Counted from the stretch's first letter, positions 1-6,251 are shown. The stretch: DNA of 14,119 nt from an uncultured Candidatus Saccharibacteria bacterium (GCA_938036625.1 CALHQH010000038.1:1-14119); one strand, 5' to 3'. The notes: generated by a model from the letters alone, not told the origin. A program made the numbers and translations.

Positions 1-363
1 TTGCTCATCCAGCTGTATCAGGCCTTGACGGCAAAGGTGAGTGCTTGGCTGGTGATGGTTGCGCCACACACATCTTCGTCGCTGACTGCGCGACGGGTGT
101 ATCTCGTGGTGGCATTGCTGTGTGTTATTACCCAGGCAGTCATGGCTGGTGTTGCGGTACTCCCCTTGCGCGAACGGGGCAAACAGGGGTGGGTGCTTGC
201 GGTGTGTAGTATGCTAGTGACTGGTCTCTTTGCGGTGATTGGCTTTATCCTCAATATATTTATGATGCCACTGGCCGTGCTGGTGTCGCTCGTGTCGCTG
301 CTGTTTGCACTGGCGGCGCTGTATGTTGCGCACGAAGTGAAGGATGAATTTCAGCGCTCGTAG
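1..363 (+). CDS. Small multi-pass membrane protein, start uncertain (window edge)
   Basis: The open frame runs from the first base to a TAG at 361-363. The first codon is TTG, but the frame is open at the window edge, so the true start may lie upstream; an in-frame ATG at 55 is an alternative. Residues about 33-55 and 63-110 are strongly hydrophobic, enough for two to four membrane helices, with an RERGKQG loop between the blocks and a charged tail (HEVKDEFQRS). I do not recognise a family and assign no function. No convincing terminator follows: only a 5-bp GAGGG/CCCTC hairpin at 397-413 without a T tract. It is separated from the tRNA gene downstream by 273 bp. Codon use and G+C resemble the ATPase and cysS regions rather than the A+T-rich stretch after the tRNA. 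Confidence 0.6.
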   Translation: MLIQLYQALTAKVSAWLVMVAPHTSSSLTARRVYLVVALLCVITQAVMAGVAVLPLRERGKQGWVLAVCSMLVTGLFAVIGFILNIFMMPLAVLVSLVSLLFALAALYVAHEVKDEFQRS

Positions 364-448
364 ATTACACACCTGATACCTTGGCTACTAGCACTTGAGG
401 GCTTCACTCCCTCTACTTACCTCACACTTCCCGCTCGTGCAATGAGAG

Positions 449-517
449 AATGAATGTCTCTATTGAGTTATTCATTTCGCATGCGAAGCTAGAGAACTTA
501 TTTGCCTGGTGACAGGC
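449..517. other. Cluster of short inverted repeats between the membrane-protein gene and tRNA-Gln
   Basis: The 364-636 gap holds no credible gene but has three adjacent dyads: AATGAAT/ATTCATT (449-455/470-476), the perfect 12-bp palindrome TTCGCATGCGAA (476-487), and GCCTG-GTGA-CAGGC (504-517), a 5-bp stem with a GNRA-type tetraloop. None is followed by a T run, so they do not look like intrinsic terminators. They could be part of a structured RNA or protein-binding sites. I see no promoter that settles which, and chance is possible. Confidence 0.3.
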
Positions 518-596
518 TACCATTTCTTCAAATGAACGACAAGAAAGAAGGTTAGTGGGCAATACTATAAAGCCGATCGGTTCCGGTGCAAACAGC

Positions 597-625
597 TTGA
601 AAACCACCTCTGCCTGTGCTACAGT
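597..625 (+). promoter_or_regulatory. Promoter of tRNA-Gln
   Basis: A near-consensus sigma70-type promoter: TTGAAA at 597-602, a 17-bp spacer, and TACAGT at 620-625 with an extended -10 TGC directly before it. Transcription would start around 632, five or so bases before the mature tRNA. It is the only promoter in the window with a clear -35 box; the protein genes rely on the -10 alone. Confidence 0.75.
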
Positions 626-636
626 ATCTACAGCGA

Positions 637-711
637 TGGGGTGTCGCCAAGTGGTAAGGCAACGGGTTCTGGTCCCGTCATGCGGGGGTTCGAATCCCTC
701 CACCCCAGCCA
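637..711 (+). tRNA. trnQ: tRNA-Gln (anticodon CTG)
   Basis: A complete cloverleaf is visible. The acceptor stem TGGGGTG (637-643) pairs with CACCCCA (701-707), followed by discriminator G708 and an encoded CCA (709-711). The anticodon stem ACGGG/CCCGT (662-666/674-678) encloses the loop TTCTGGT, giving anticodon CTG at 669-671, which reads CAG (Gln). The T stem GGGGG/CCCTC (684-688/696-700, one G-U pair) encloses TTCGAAT. It has its own promoter at 597-625 and a terminator at 804-837, so it is a monocistronic unit with a trailer of about 90-125 nt. Its 3' end borders an A+T-rich accessory stretch, a common arrangement for islands, but I found no second copy of the tRNA 3' end in the window. 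Confidence 0.97.
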
Positions 712-786
712 AGCTGTATAACAGAGTGAGTGACAAGGTTCCGTGATCTTTAGCTACCATGAATAACTACCTCTGTTGTAAAGCTT
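711..786 (+). repeat. Long imperfect inverted repeat directly after tRNA-Gln
   Basis: The 16-nt arm at 711-726 (AAGCTGTATAACAGAG) pairs with 771-786 (CTCTGTTGTAAAGCTT). In RNA this gives 14 Watson-Crick pairs, one U-G wobble and one G-A mismatch, around a 44-nt loop. The 5' arm starts on the final A of the encoded CCA. In the trailer transcript this would be a large stem-loop just upstream of the terminator. It could guide tRNA 3' processing, be a small stable RNA, or be a remnant of a mobile-element end. No T run follows it directly. Confidence 0.55.
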
Positions 787-803
787 GGTCAAATAGGAAT
801 TAT

Positions 804-837
804 CGTCCAGTCCGGAGCGGCTGGACGGTTTGTTTTG
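804..837 (+). terminator. Rho-independent terminator of the tRNA-Gln unit
   Basis: A G+C-rich stem CGTCCAG (804-810)/CTGGACG (821-827) continues, after a bulged T811, as CCG/CGG (812-814/818-820) closed by a GAG loop. It is followed by GTTTGTTTTG (828-837). This is a textbook intrinsic terminator in plus orientation, and it separates the tRNA transcript from the HEPN-domain gene that starts 58 bp further on. Confidence 0.85.
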
Positions 838-880
838 TGATTTGGTTCTGTGACTTTCTGCTAGTATCCGCTATTTGACA

Positions 881-886
881 TATAAT
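881..886 (+). promoter_or_regulatory. -10 box of the HEPN gene, leaderless type
   Basis: A perfect TATAAT at 881-886 ends eight nt before the ATG at 895, so transcription should start at or within a few bases of the start codon. There is no Shine-Dalgarno sequence. A TTGACA lies directly against the -10 (875-880) and is therefore too close to act as its -35; no -35 is seen at the usual distance. Confidence 0.5.
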
Positions 887-894
887 AAGTATCA

Positions 895-1806
895 ATGAGT
901 AAGAGCAGCGATAAAGAGCTATACATGCAGTGCCGTGACGCATATCGTGAATGGCTTGCAGATCAAAAAACAGATGATCGCCTTGTGGGCGTGAGATCTC
1001 CTGGATGGTTTTATGGCCCCTACAATATTCCCGCAGAGTTGCTGTTTCGAACACTGCACAAAAAAGTCAACGACAGAATCGCGATGCGTGCCGAATTTGA
1101 CAGTAAGCTTCTTAATATGGTCTACAACAATGATGAATATGATAGACGGGCGCTAGCGGTAAAGCCGCAGCACCAACAGAACAAGACCTTTACAATTTAC
1201 TTTCAGATATATTTTCTATCAAAAAGCACAAAAACAGATTTATTTAAAACACGGCTTACGCTTTCCGGCATTAAGTTTACCTGGTGTAGTGAGCGCGATT
1301 TTTGGAGGACAGTAAAGAAGACTGGTGATATAAGAGAGTATCGATGGCGTCGGAGTGAAGTATTTCCGAAGCTTGATAACGAGTCTAATACCTATACTGT
1401 TAAGGCTAAGGTCGCCAATCGCAATATGGAAGCGGCTGTTAATAAAGCCGCCAGAACCTTTCAGGGATTCATGGACTGTATTAATGTTGTACAAGTATTT
1501 AATTATCAGGAGCGCAATCTGTTGTATGGTCCGAGCAGCAATAAGACGGCTATAAGTAGTGTCGGCATATTTATAGCCGAGAGAGACGGCAGGGCTGAAA
1601 TATTTTGGTCTACAACAAGGAGACATGCCCTGCCTTCAGAAAAGCTTAATGCTCTAGATACTGGCAAAAAGGGCTTTCTTAGGGTCTTGCTGAGGGCATT
1701 TCAGGATAATAATTTTGCCGCTGCTGAGCGGTTGAGGTGTGTTGTTATGGAATTTGCATCTGCACTGGACGCGGAAGATGTAAATCTTGGCTTGTTGGGG
1801 TTTTAG
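895..1806 (+). CDS. N-terminal part (303 aa) of the interrupted HEPN-domain protein
   Basis: This is the portion that would be translated if the amber codon at 1804 is honoured. It is a mixed alpha/beta, fairly basic sequence without signal peptide or membrane helices, so a cytoplasmic protein. I recognise no catalytic motif in it. Such N-terminal regions in ApeA-like HEPN proteins are thought to act as sensors or effector-binding domains, which is family knowledge and not shown here. The last 20 residues (SALDAEDVNLGLLGF) look like the first helix of the HEPN fold cut in the middle, so the truncated product would lack the Rx4H motif. The gene is A+T-richer than its neighbours, with AGA and ATA codons common, suggesting acquisition. 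Its likely start is ATG 895, placed by the -10 box eight nt upstream. Confidence 0.55.
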   Translation: MSKSSDKELYMQCRDAYREWLADQKTDDRLVGVRSPGWFYGPYNIPAELLFRTLHKKVNDRIAMRAEFDSKLLNMVYNNDEYDRRALAVKPQHQQNKTFTIYFQIYFLSKSTKTDLFKTRLTLSGIKFTWCSERDFWRTVKKTGDIREYRWRRSEVFPKLDNESNTYTVKAKVANRNMEAAVNKAARTFQGFMDCINVVQVFNYQERNLLYGPSSNKTAISSVGIFIAERDGRAEIFWSTTRRHALPSEKLNALDTGKKGFLRVLLRAFQDNNFAAAERLRCVVMEFASALDAEDVNLGLLGF

Positions 1807-1866
1807 AGGTGTCTAGAAATTACCACCAGAAAAGCAAATGGCCAAACTCGCAGAGAGGCTGAGGTA

Positions 1867-2184
1867 TTGGATATATTTAAAAATTATATCCCTGGAGAGA
1901 GATATTGGGAGCAGCAAGGATTCCTGATAAAGGAGACTCGTAATATCTATGTCCATCAGGGTGTCTCTAGCACGGGAGGCGCCCCTGACTACTACCTAAA
2001 CTGGTCCAAGCAGTACGCTGAAGCTGCTATTAGAATATTAATCTGGCTTTATAATAATTGTGCAACATGGAGAAGTGACGATGATATAGATATATTTTTT
2101 GATCACTATAGCCAATCAAACCGCAAGCTTGAACTGGCTGAAAAGATATTAAGGGGCCGTAGCGTTCGTGTTGCACAGCCGTGA
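1867..2184 (+). CDS. C-terminal HEPN-domain fragment with Rx4H motif
   Basis: This 105-codon stretch starting at a TTG is in the same frame as the upstream gene, with no further stop between codon 304 and here, so it is best seen as the severed C-terminus of one gene. It contains the HEPN signature RNIYVHQG (residues 25-32 from the TTG) and a following amphipathic helix (YAEAAIRILIWLYNN). I see no SD sequence or -10 box placed for a separate start, and ATG codons are lacking near the beginning, which argues against an independent gene. If translated alone it would still carry the presumed catalytic Arg and His but lack the first helix. It ends 20 bp from the stop of the convergent gene at 2205. 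Confidence 0.35.
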   Translation: MDIFKNYIPGERYWEQQGFLIKETRNIYVHQGVSSTGGAPDYYLNWSKQYAEAAIRILIWLYNNCATWRSDDDIDIFFDHYSQSNRKLELAEKILRGRSVRVAQP

Positions 2185-2204
2185 CTTATGAGCTTCTGGG
2201 GCCT

Positions 2205-2834
2205 CTATTCTTTCGCTTCTCGTCTTTTGTTAAATAAATAGATAAATTGTTTTACCATAGCTTCCTTAAATTCGGGTGATTTCTCATTTCCTACCTTTGC
2301 GATAGTATGAATATCACGTACCCTCGGACGCTCGAACAGGACAAGGTCTGACTCCTTCGTATTTATTAGGTTGCCATATCGCGGATCAGACGTGATAATT
2401 TGGTGTATAGTATCAATGCTAATAATAGCATCTATACTGAGTATTGCGTCTAGTGTTAAATCTCTATATGTATGGTTACTTTTTCCTATAGTGTGCCAGA
2501 CTCCTGCAAATTGCAGTACAAAGCTTATCGCGTCATCTGCTGACCGTATCTTCTTCCCTAGATATTGACCAGTTTCCTCTCTACTGGAAAGCTCGGCCCA
2601 TCTTGCGTACAGTCGTATAGACGAGCCACCTTGACTAGGCGACGGCAACTTATCATTGTCGGCGAAGCGCCTGATAGATCGCAGCACGACAGCTTTGTAT
2701 TGTTGCATCTGGGATCTTTCCAATTTAATTGAATGACTACCCCTTCCTGTACCATAATGGATCACGTGGTCCATAGTACGCGAGAACGTATCTATCCTGG
2801 CCCGGCTGGAAAGGTGCCGGAGGATAGCATACAA
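2205..2834 (-). CDS. Unrecognised 209-aa protein, convergent with the HEPN gene
   Basis: The frame runs from TTG 2834 to TAG 2205. An in-frame ATG at 2774 would give a product 20 residues shorter. I prefer TTG because TACTAT at 2850-2845 lies ten nt upstream, the spacing seen at other leaderless starts here, while nothing suitable precedes 2774. The protein is soluble, basic at both ends, and has a short internal repetition (LDAIL-SIDAII-SIDTI, about residues 130-145). I recognise no family and propose no function. It converges on the HEPN gene and diverges from the Nudix gene with only 19 bp between start codons, so the two starts must share or overlap promoters. Low G+C and rare-codon use match the HEPN gene, which suggests they arrived together. 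Confidence 0.55.
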   Translation of the reverse strand: MYAILRHLSSRARIDTFSRTMDHVIHYGTGRGSHSIKLERSQMQQYKAVVLRSIRRFADNDKLPSPSQGGSSIRLYARWAELSSREETGQYLGKKIRSADDAISFVLQFAGVWHTIGKSNHTYRDLTLDAILSIDAIISIDTIHQIITSDPRYGNLINTKESDLVLFERPRVRDIHTIAKVGNEKSPEFKEAMVKQFIYLFNKRREAKE

Positions 2835-2836
2835 TC

Positions 2837-2850
2837 ATAGTACAATAGTA
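2837..2850. promoter_or_regulatory. Overlapping divergent -10 boxes
   Basis: On the plus strand TACAAT (2841-2846) ends seven nt before ATG 2854 of the Nudix gene. On the minus strand TACTAT (2850-2845) ends ten nt before TTG 2834; a second TACTAT (2842-2837) reflects a direct repeat, ATAGTA, with an 8-bp period. Both genes would be leaderless, and polymerase could not occupy both boxes at once, implying mutually exclusive firing. Confidence 0.4.
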
Positions 2851-2853
2851 ATT

Positions 2854-3306
2854 ATGCTAGAAGAAAACATCATCCACAAAAAATCAGCCGGCGGAATAGT
2901 TTGCTGCTCAAAAGGCAAGATCCTCACACTAAATGTAACCAAATACGGTGAAATCGTATTTCCAAAGGGGGCCATTGAGCCTGGTGAAAGCCCAGAAGAG
3001 GCAGCAGTTCGCGAGGTTTTAGAAGAGACTGGCTATCATGTTAAGGTTAGAGCTCCGCTTGGTGAGGTGTCCTATGAATTTGACGAGGACGACGGCAAGC
3101 GATACCGAAAGACGGTTTATCATTATCTGCTGGAATTGGTGGACGAAAACGAAGCCCCAGAGCCCAACCGAGAAGAGCACGAAAATGATGAGGGTATAGA
3201 AAATTTGTGGCTTTCGATCGAGGACGCCAGAAAGCACTTGACGCATGAGGACAGTAGACAGAAACTCGAGGATGCGATTACTCTATTGAGGAGCTTTCAT
3301 CCTTAG
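2854..3306 (+). CDS. Nudix hydrolase (Ap4A hydrolase-like)
   Basis: The 150-aa product is a single Nudix domain. The full Nudix box is present at residues 39-61: G39, E45, R53, E54, E57, E58 and G60 fit G-x5-E-x7-R-E-U-x-E-E-x-G-U, where the glutamates bind the divalent metal that activates hydrolysis of nucleoside diphosphate derivatives. The early KSAGGIVCC and the C-terminal WLSIEDARKHLTHEDSRQKL resemble asymmetric diadenosine tetraphosphate (Ap4A) hydrolases and related small housekeeping Nudix enzymes. The exact substrate cannot be read from sequence. The enzyme is cytoplasmic, with no signal peptide. The ATG is supported by TACAAT seven nt upstream and the absence of any SD. The 3' end overlaps the convergent small gene at 3283 by 24 bp. 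Confidence 0.9.
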   Translation: MLEENIIHKKSAGGIVCCSKGKILTLNVTKYGEIVFPKGAIEPGESPEEAAVREVLEETGYHVKVRAPLGEVSYEFDEDDGKRYRKTVYHYLLELVDENEAPEPNREEHENDEGIENLWLSIEDARKHLTHEDSRQKLEDAITLLRSFHP

Positions 3307-3492
3307 AGCGAGATATAGCGAGAGATATGCCACATAGGCCCAGTTCTCTTGCGAATATTTCGTCAAATTCTGGTATCTATAACTCTGGCCTTTTAATGTT
3401 ACGGTATATGGATCTCTCCATCGAAATGGTGTTTCAGGATAATCGAAATCTGTTCTACTTACTATATACTCGATCGCCTCCAGGCGCGTCAT
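3283..3492 (-). CDS. Unrecognised small protein (69 aa; 88 aa if the upstream C tract is corrected)
   Basis: The frame from ATG 3492 to its stop overlapping the Nudix 3' end has a protein-like composition rich in Tyr, Trp and Asp (RTDFDYPETPFRWRD) with a C-terminal helix (NWAYVAYLSLYLALRM). No family is recognised. ATG 3492 has no SD or -10 box. Upstream, ATG 3550 begins MKLP and is thrown out of frame by seven C residues (3541-3535). With six C the frame continues as SIADAYDQQPTPTP directly into this ORF, giving 88 residues, and GACAAT (3561-3556) five nt before ATG 3550 could serve as a leaderless promoter. So this is either a gene frameshifted by one base, a phase-variable gene or an assembly error. 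It lies 82 bp downstream of the ATPase stop in the same direction, counted from ATG 3550. Confidence 0.5.
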   Translation of the reverse strand: MTRLEAIEYIVSRTDFDYPETPFRWRDPYTVTLKGQSYRYQNLTKYSQENWAYVAYLSLYLALRMKAPQ

Positions 3493-3534
3493 TGGCGTAG
3501 GTGTCGGCTGCTGGTCATAGGCGTCAGCAATCGA

Positions 3535-3541
3535 GGGGGGG
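3535..3541 (-). repeat. Seven-C homopolymer tract at the frame break
   Basis: Seven consecutive G on the plus strand (C on the coding strand) lie ten bases into the reading frame from ATG 3550. One base fewer fuses MKLP to the downstream ORF. Tracts of this kind slip during replication and also cause sequencing errors. Confidence 0.6.
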
Positions 3542-3632
3542 TAGTTTCATGGTGTATTGTCATATGTTTATAAAACCACACCAACCGTCATAAATCAACA
3601 GCAATGGCACGAACATCAAGATTAACAACGCC

Positions 3633-6191
3633 TCACCGCCGTCGGCGCGAACGTACCACAGTGCGCCCTTTGCCAAAGTAGGTGCGCCCAAGCCACTTGT
3701 GCCCTTCAATAATCGCAAGTGGGACGAAGAACGCCACGATCCAAACGAAGACGCCATCGCTCCACGAGATGGGCGTTACATGAAGCCACTGCTCGAGCGG
3801 CCCAAACAGCGCGACCAGCTGGAGCACAATCGAGACCGCCAAGCCACCATAAAATGCCATACTCCACCGCCGAGCGCGGCGCCAGACGGGCTCGTAGTCG
3901 CTGCGGGCAGCGAGAGCGCTCGCCCACTGCATCACCACCAGTGCACAGAAGGCAATAGTGCGCGCATATCCTTCGCCGTGCGAGTGATAGTACATGCTGT
4001 AGAGCCCCAATGTAATAACCGCCATCACCACCGCGATGAGCCCAACCCGGCTCAGCATAAAGCGGCTGAGTAGTGGCGCCTTGGGGTGGTATGGCGACCG
4101 CCGCATTGCTTGGGGTGAGCCTGGCTCAACACCCAATGGAATAACCATCGTTGTATCCGTCACCAAATTGACCCACAAGATCTGCACCGGCAAAAGCGGG
4201 ATAGACAAGCCCACCAGCAGTGAACCGATCGACACCAACACCTCACCAAGGTTCGTCGCAAGCAAATACACCACCATACGCTTGATATTAGCGTAGATCG
4301 TCCGCCCCTCGTGCACAGCACTAATGATGGAGCGGAAGTTGTTGTCAAGCAAGATAATATCACCAGCATCGCGCGCTATCTGCGCCCCCGAGCCCATCGC
4401 GATACCGACGTTAGCATTGGTCAGTGCGGGAATATCATTAACGCCATCGCCCGTCATGGCAGTAATGTCCGTCGCATTGAGCGCTGTGAGGATGCGATGC
4501 TTGTGCTCTGGTATGACCCGCGAGAAAACGCGCGCCCGGGCCACTACAGTAGCCAGCTCGCCGTCGCTCAATTGGTCAAGCCGCCGGCAATCATACACCT
4601 CATCACGCCCCCGTACAAGGCCGAGTTGTCGCCCAATCTGATACGCCGTCTCGAAATGATCGCCAGTAATCATCCGCACTGTGATGCCCGCTTGGCGAGC
4701 TCGAGCAATCGACGGCCGAGCCTCTGGCCGCACACTATCTGCCACACCAACCAGCCCAACAAACTGCAACCCCTGACGGGCTGGCAGCTGCTCCAGCGAA
4801 TCAATCGGCGCGCGAAGTGCCGTATATGCCAAGGCAATCACTCGATGCCCCTGCCCCGTGAGCTGCTGCAAAGCCTGGAGCGTCGCGCGCTTATCTGTGC
4901 TGGAAAGCCGGGCATGGCGAATGATCGCCTCTGGCGCACCCTTTACGCACAGGCGATATTGCCCAGTACCAACTGCCTGGAGTGTGCCACTCATCGCCAG
5001 CTTGTGCTCAAAAGGAAAGAGTGTCAAACCCGCCCGGCGCTGCGGCCGCGAGACGCGCTGCTCGTTGCAATAGGCGGCAAAGGCTCGATCGAGTGGATCA
5101 TACATCTTGCTTCGGCTATTAGGCAAGGTGCTGCCAGCCAGTGTCTGGAGTAGTGGCTCGGTGCGATTGCCTGGCGCCCAGATGGCTTGGACAGTGAGCT
5201 TATTGCGCGTGAGGGTGCCCGTCTTGTCTGTAGCGATTGTCGTCACGACGCCAATTGTCTCAATTGCCGCCATCGTCCGCACTAGCGCCTTGCGCCGCGC
5301 CATCCGCTGCATACCAATAGCCAAAATGACCGATATTGCCACTGGTAACCCCTCCGGCACTGCGCTAACGGCAAGCGCTATCACAAACTGCAGCGCCGCC
5401 GTAAGCTCCATACCACGCCACAGCGCCAACCCCAGCGCTACCACTGACGCCAGCAACACAACGATGACGATTTGGCTCACCAGCTTATCGATCGTCCGCT
5501 CCACTGGGCTCGTCTCGCGTGGCTGGCCCGAGAGAGCAGCCAGTTTGCCATACTCAGTTGCATTCCCAGTTGCCGTCACAATAGCAAGCGCACTGCCACC
5601 AATTACAAATGACCCCTGATACAAACAATTTCGCCGCTCATAGAGCGCCGTTGCCATCGGTAGAGTCGCACTGTTTTTCTCGATCGGGAGCGACTCACCT
5701 GTCAGCTGTGATTCGTCCACCCGGAGCGAGCGCGCCTCGAGCACCCGCGCATCAGCCGGAATCTTATCGCCCTCTTCCACGATGATCACATCACCTGGCA
5801 CCAGCTGCTCCGCATCGAGCGATTGCTCCCCCTCGTGCCGACGGACGCGCACCTGCAGCGGAGCTTTCTTTTGCAACGAGCGAATGATACGCTCGGTAGA
5901 GAGCTGCTGCGTGTAATCGATCAGTGCACTCACCACAATAATCGCCAAAATAATCAGCCCATCCACCACCGCCTGGTGGAAGAAGCTAATCGCCGCTGCC
6001 GCAAACAGCACCAACATAAACACCGAGCAAAATGGCTTGATGAGCCGCCGCCACAGTGGTTCGTGCACAACGCGGATAATATTAGGGCCGTAGTGTTCCA
6101 GCCGCTCAGCCACAACAGCATCATCGAGGCCACGGACGCTAGACGATAGGTCGGCCATCGTCTGCTGGGGAGTCTTGGCATGGTATGTCAT
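3633..6191 (-). CDS. P-type cation-transporting ATPase, P2 (Ca2+-type)
   Basis: The 852-aa product pumps cations across the membrane using ATP. In order: N-terminal cation-ATPase domain (5-70); M1-M2; actuator with TGES (164-167); M3-M4 with PEGLP (279-283); the phosphorylation loop DKTGTLT with D322; KGAPE (417-421) in the nucleotide domain; TGD (509-511); GDGVND (581-586); M5-M10. Residues matching the SERCA calcium sites are visible: E280 in M4, N647 and E650 in M5, N675, T678 and D679 in M6; the M8 Glu is replaced by Gln755. This favours Ca2+, though related pumps move Na+ or Mn2+. I place the start at ATG 6191, not the 30-codon upstream extension, because TGC-TATAAT (6209-6201) ends nine nt upstream and the extension crosses that promoter. 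The C-terminus is Arg-rich. The gene diverges from the one at 6264. Confidence 0.92.
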   Translation of the reverse strand: MTYHAKTPQQTMADLSSSVRGLDDAVVAERLEHYGPNIIRVVHEPLWRRLIKPFCSVFMLVLFAAAAISFFHQAVVDGLIILAIIVVSALIDYTQQLSTERIIRSLQKKAPLQVRVRRHEGEQSLDAEQLVPGDVIIVEEGDKIPADARVLEARSLRVDESQLTGESLPIEKNSATLPMATALYERRNCLYQGSFVIGGSALAIVTATGNATEYGKLAALSGQPRETSPVERTIDKLVSQIVIVVLLASVVALGLALWRGMELTAALQFVIALAVSAVPEGLPVAISVILAIGMQRMARRKALVRTMAAIETIGVVTTIATDKTGTLTRNKLTVQAIWAPGNRTEPLLQTLAGSTLPNSRSKMYDPLDRAFAAYCNEQRVSRPQRRAGLTLFPFEHKLAMSGTLQAVGTGQYRLCVKGAPEAIIRHARLSSTDKRATLQALQQLTGQGHRVIALAYTALRAPIDSLEQLPARQGLQFVGLVGVADSVRPEARPSIARARQAGITVRMITGDHFETAYQIGRQLGLVRGRDEVYDCRRLDQLSDGELATVVARARVFSRVIPEHKHRILTALNATDITAMTGDGVNDIPALTNANVGIAMGSGAQIARDAGDIILLDNNFRSIISAVHEGRTIYANIKRMVVYLLATNLGEVLVSIGSLLVGLSIPLLPVQILWVNLVTDTTMVIPLGVEPGSPQAMRRSPYHPKAPLLSRFMLSRVGLIAVVMAVITLGLYSMYYHSHGEGYARTIAFCALVVMQWASALAARSDYEPVWRRARRWSMAFYGGLAVSIVLQLVALFGPLEQWLHVTPISWSDGVFVWIVAFFVPLAIIEGHKWLGRTYFGKGRTVVRSRRRR

Positions 6192-6209
6192 AATAGATCT
6201 ATTATAGCA
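6190..6209 (-). promoter_or_regulatory. Leaderless extended -10 promoter inside a perfect 16-bp palindrome
   Basis: On the minus strand TGC-TATAAT (6209-6201) ends nine nt before the ATG at 6191-6189. The palindrome ATAATAGATCTATTAT (6190-6205) covers five of the six -10 bases and two of the start codon, with 8 of 8 pairs matched. A repressor bound here would block polymerase; alternatively a hairpin would hide the start codon. No regulator gene is adjacent. Confidence 0.6.
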
Positions 6210-6251
6210 CACCAAGCATAAGCGTTCTGGACAAATTACCACGCATCGGCG

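Larger units (their letters stand above)
895..2184 (+). pseudogene. HEPN-domain (ApeA-like) protein gene interrupted by one in-frame amber codon
   Basis: The reading frame from ATG 895 to TGA 2182-2184 is open over 430 codons except for a single TAG at 1804-1806 (codon 304). Without that stop it would encode 429 residues: an N-terminal part of about 290 residues that I do not recognise and a C-terminal HEPN domain. The domain call rests on the RNIYVH motif (codons 349-354), an Rx4H motif in an 'RN-x-x-VH-x-G' setting typical of HEPN folds, many of which are RNases in defence or toxin-antitoxin systems. Around the stop the sequence reads LLGF-stop-RCLEITTR. HEPN proteins of this kind usually have Trp here ('LLxLWxxLExLT'), so TGG to TAG, a single G-to-A change, is the simplest explanation. 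Alternatives are a sequencing error, stop readthrough or two separate polypeptides. The nonsense interpretation is inference; the single in-frame stop is directly seen. Confidence 0.65.

Noticed and set aside
397..413. Terminator after the first membrane-protein gene
   Set aside because: Only a 5-bp stem with no T tract.
637..711. tRNA-Gln as an att site with a matching direct repeat
   Set aside because: No second copy of the tRNA 3' end is visible in the window and there is no integrase gene, so island integration here remains only a suggestion.
422..760. 112-codon minus-strand ORF
   Set aside because: It reads through the tRNA-Gln gene on its antisense strand (the familiar GFEPPHDGTRTR-type translation), so it is an artefact.
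4311..5153. 280-codon plus-strand ORF inside the ATPase gene
   Set aside because: It lies antisense to a complete, motif-rich P-type ATPase; low-complexity basic translation with no promoter.
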